A stretch of 6,533 nucleotides of DNA from Anaerosporobacter mobilis DSM 15930 (lineage in GTDB: Bacteria > Bacillota > Clostridia > Lachnospirales > Lachnospiraceae). Shown in pieces: positions 4,841 through 6,533 of the stretch (position 1 is the first letter of the stretch; each line of letters starts with the position of its first letter). Under the pieces are notes generated by a model. That model made no database searches, was not told the DNA's origin, and worked only from the letters and a program-made list of their open reading frames with translations. Location of the stretch: assembly GCF_900142955.1 (NCBI RefSeq), contig NZ_FRCP01000036.1:1-6533 (forward strand), in the 5' to 3' direction. The position numbers and the translations under genes are program-made.

Positions 4841-6487
4841 ATCAAACCATAATAAATCTTCAATACTCTTGTATCCTGCATAAGGCAACTCTACTTTTTC
4901 AATTGGAATTTCTTTTATACCCAACCTCTTTGCAGCAATTAATCTATGATGACCATCTACTACATATTTTTGACCATTATGCTCAACATATTTTATAGTT
5001 TCATTGATACCATTATTTTTAATATCTTCAATCAATTTATTCATATTTTTCTTACTCGAAGTTTGAGAATGTGTAGCCTCTAACTCATATGGACTACTAG
5101 TCTCACTACCACCCTCCGGACAATCATTATGTACCAGTACACTATTTTCTCCAACATAATACGTATGAAAATCTTCTACTTGGAAATTATACACGGTTTC
5201 TTGTTTTTCTTCCAGTTCAACACATTCTACTGGGTAACTACCACCGGATGCATTCATAATCTCATCACCTATTGAAAGTTTACCGGCTGCTACAAATCCT
5301 TGTCCTTTCACATAAAATGGATGATTCATTGTTGTGTATATCACTTCATTCTGAATGAAGATCTTTACGATACATGTTGTCTTATTTATGTATGTTTCAA
5401 CTACTGTTTTTTCTTCTGTCTGGAATGTATCTGGATTCGTTGCTATTACTTGATCTCCTGCTTGAATGGTTTCAATCGCTTTCAATCCCATCGCGGTTAA
5501 TACCATCGTTCCTGCTACAAAACATATTGGGTTCTTCATTCCCTTAGTAAAACCAGCAGTAAACACAGCCAATGTACTTATAGTCATTTGGAACCCATTG
5601 TACAAACTACTTTCATGAAGCTTTTTATTAAACTGTACTAAAGGACTTTTAGGATCAAAAAGACTAACGCCCAAAGATAGTAAGTCAAAACCTGCCATTC
5701 CAAGTGATATTGCACCAGATATTTTTGAAACTGTTGGAATTATCTTTGCTATTTTACCTATATTCCCCAGTACTTTGCATGATTGTCCAAGCACTTGTCC
5801 TATGCCACCAATTCCTCCAAACAATGCCCCTATAAAAGCTCCTGAGAAAGCTCCTTCTTCAAAACCTTCAAAGAAAGAGCCTCCTGCAGCTACACTGGAT
5901 AATCCACCTATTATACCGCCAATAATTGCTCCCGCTACTAGTCCTTTTGCAACTCCTAGTGCTATGATAAGCAACGGTCCTAATACCAATCCGCTTGCCG
6001 CCAATATTGCTGCAATTGCTGTAATTACTACAATTGCTGCAATTGCTGCAATCACCAGAACAACAGTGACTATAATCTTCCAATGTTCTTTACACCATTC
6101 TCCAACTTTCTTTAAGCCATCTTTGATCTTTTCCAAAGGATTCTTTTCACTCTCTGGTTTTAAGTACTTGTATTGATCATAAAAATCATCTTTTCGTTTA
6201 TTCACAAGATCCGCTACATTACCATCAATGCGGTAGGTATCTTCTATAAACTGTTCGCTGCTTCCTCTAACCTGTTCTAGAGAGTCAACTTTCTCTTCCT
6301 GTACACTTGTAGATGCCTGTATGGAGCTTATAACATCTTCCATATTACATATGGATTGCTTGATCGCCAGTGCCTTTGTTTTCAATGAAAACAATTCTGA
6401 TTTGTAATCGCCTACTGTTTTCTTTACCTCTCCAAGCTTTCCAGACATCTGCGCTATTTGATTCGAGTATAACGCAATCGTTGCCAT
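4838..6487 (-). CDS. Full-length LXG-like polymorphic toxin with HINT and ParB-like tip
   Basis: 549 residues; ATG at 6485-6487 with AAGGAG (6500-6495) seven bases upstream. Residues 1-110 form a helical LXG/WXG100-like domain with coiled-coil character and the FYDQYKYLKPE motif typical of type VII-secreted LXG proteins. It is shorter than a usual LXG domain of about 200 residues. Residues 137-177 are strongly hydrophobic and 181-235 are a glycine-zipper segment, which could help cross or insert into a target membrane. Residues 322-456 form a HINT domain: C322, TTMNHPF (H389), VEDFHTYYV and VLVHND with H453-N454. The residue after Asn is Asp, so cleavage rather than splicing is expected. This would release a tip of about 95 residues with DGHHRLIAAKRLG (511-523), a ParB-like nuclease motif. 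It heads the array and is the only cassette with an intact export domain. Confidence 0.85.
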   Translation of the reverse strand: MATIALYSNQIAQMSGKLGEVKKTVGDYKSELFSLKTKALAIKQSICNMEDVISSIQASTSVQEEKVDSLEQVRGSSEQFIEDTYRIDGNVADLVNKRKDDFYDQYKYLKPESEKNPLEKIKDGLKKVGEWCKEHWKIIVTVVLVIAAIAAIVVITAIAAILAASGLVLGPLLIIALGVAKGLVAGAIIGGIIGGLSSVAAGGSFFEGFEEGAFSGAFIGALFGGIGGIGQVLGQSCKVLGNIGKIAKIIPTVSKISGAISLGMAGFDLLSLGVSLFDPKSPLVQFNKKLHESSLYNGFQMTISTLAVFTAGFTKGMKNPICFVAGTMVLTAMGLKAIETIQAGDQVIATNPDTFQTEEKTVVETYINKTTCIVKIFIQNEVIYTTMNHPFYVKGQGFVAAGKLSIGDEIMNASGGSYPVECVELEEKQETVYNFQVEDFHTYYVGENSVLVHNDCPEGGSETSSPYELEATHSQTSSKKNMNKLIEDIKNNGINETIKYVEHNGQKYVVDGHHRLIAAKRLGIKEIPIEKVELPYAGYKSIEDLLWFD

Positions 6488-6494
6488 AAATCTA

Positions 6495-6500
6495 CTCCTT
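6495..6500 (-). promoter_or_regulatory. Ribosome binding site of the full-length toxin
   Basis: AAGGAG seven bases before the ATG at 6487. The remaining 33 bases to the window edge show no clear promoter, so the toxin may be transcribed from further upstream, perhaps with secretion partner genes. Confidence 0.75.
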
Positions 6501-6533
6501 TTTATTTGTTGTAGTCTTTATGTATTTTGAAAT

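Noticed and set aside
5775..6176. Plus-strand 133-codon proline/alanine-rich open frame
   Set aside because: It is the antisense of the glycine/alanine-rich membrane segment of the full-length toxin. It has no ribosome binding site, and the composition is the mirror of that segment.

Overview
The window is low in G+C and uses strong GGAGG-type ribosome binding sites. It encodes an LXG-like, type VII-secretion-style polymorphic toxin. This points to a Firmicute, most likely a Clostridia/Lachnospiraceae-type gut bacterium; that placement is inferred from gene style, not from a marker gene. Every gene I can support lies on the minus strand, so the locus reads from right to left.

Layout in transcription order. 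(1) 6487-4838: a full-length 549-residue toxin with an N-terminal helical LXG-like domain, a hydrophobic/glycine-zipper segment, a HINT autoprocessing domain and a ParB-like C-terminal toxin. (2) 4827-4393: its predicted immunity gene, whose ribosome binding site contains the toxin stop codon. (3) 4392-4047: a boundary with a hairpin and a broken piece of toxin mid-region. (4) 4085-3114: an orphan toxin cassette with no secretion domain, ending in a CdiA_C-like tRNase domain, followed by a predicted immunity gene (3101-2637). (5) 2516-2107: a decayed partial copy of a toxin/immunity pair, ending in a promoter and hairpin. (6) 1896-1063: a second orphan cassette, interrupted by an in-frame TGA and ending in another ParB-like domain, followed by its intact immunity gene (1062-514), promoter and hairpin. 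(7) A short toxin remnant, an 80-codon ORF (258-16) and the first codons of another gene running off the left edge.

The arrangement looks like a toxin-tip array: one expressed toxin with its antidote, then silent or decaying alternative tips each with its own antidote. The orphan cassettes keep the membrane-segment coding sequence shared with the full-length gene. That shared sequence is a plausible site for recombination to swap tips, while the retained immunity genes would protect against relatives carrying those tips. The recurring element at the module boundaries (a -10-like box, then a hairpin with a T-run, with diverged stem sequence but preserved pairing) is the least explained part of the window.
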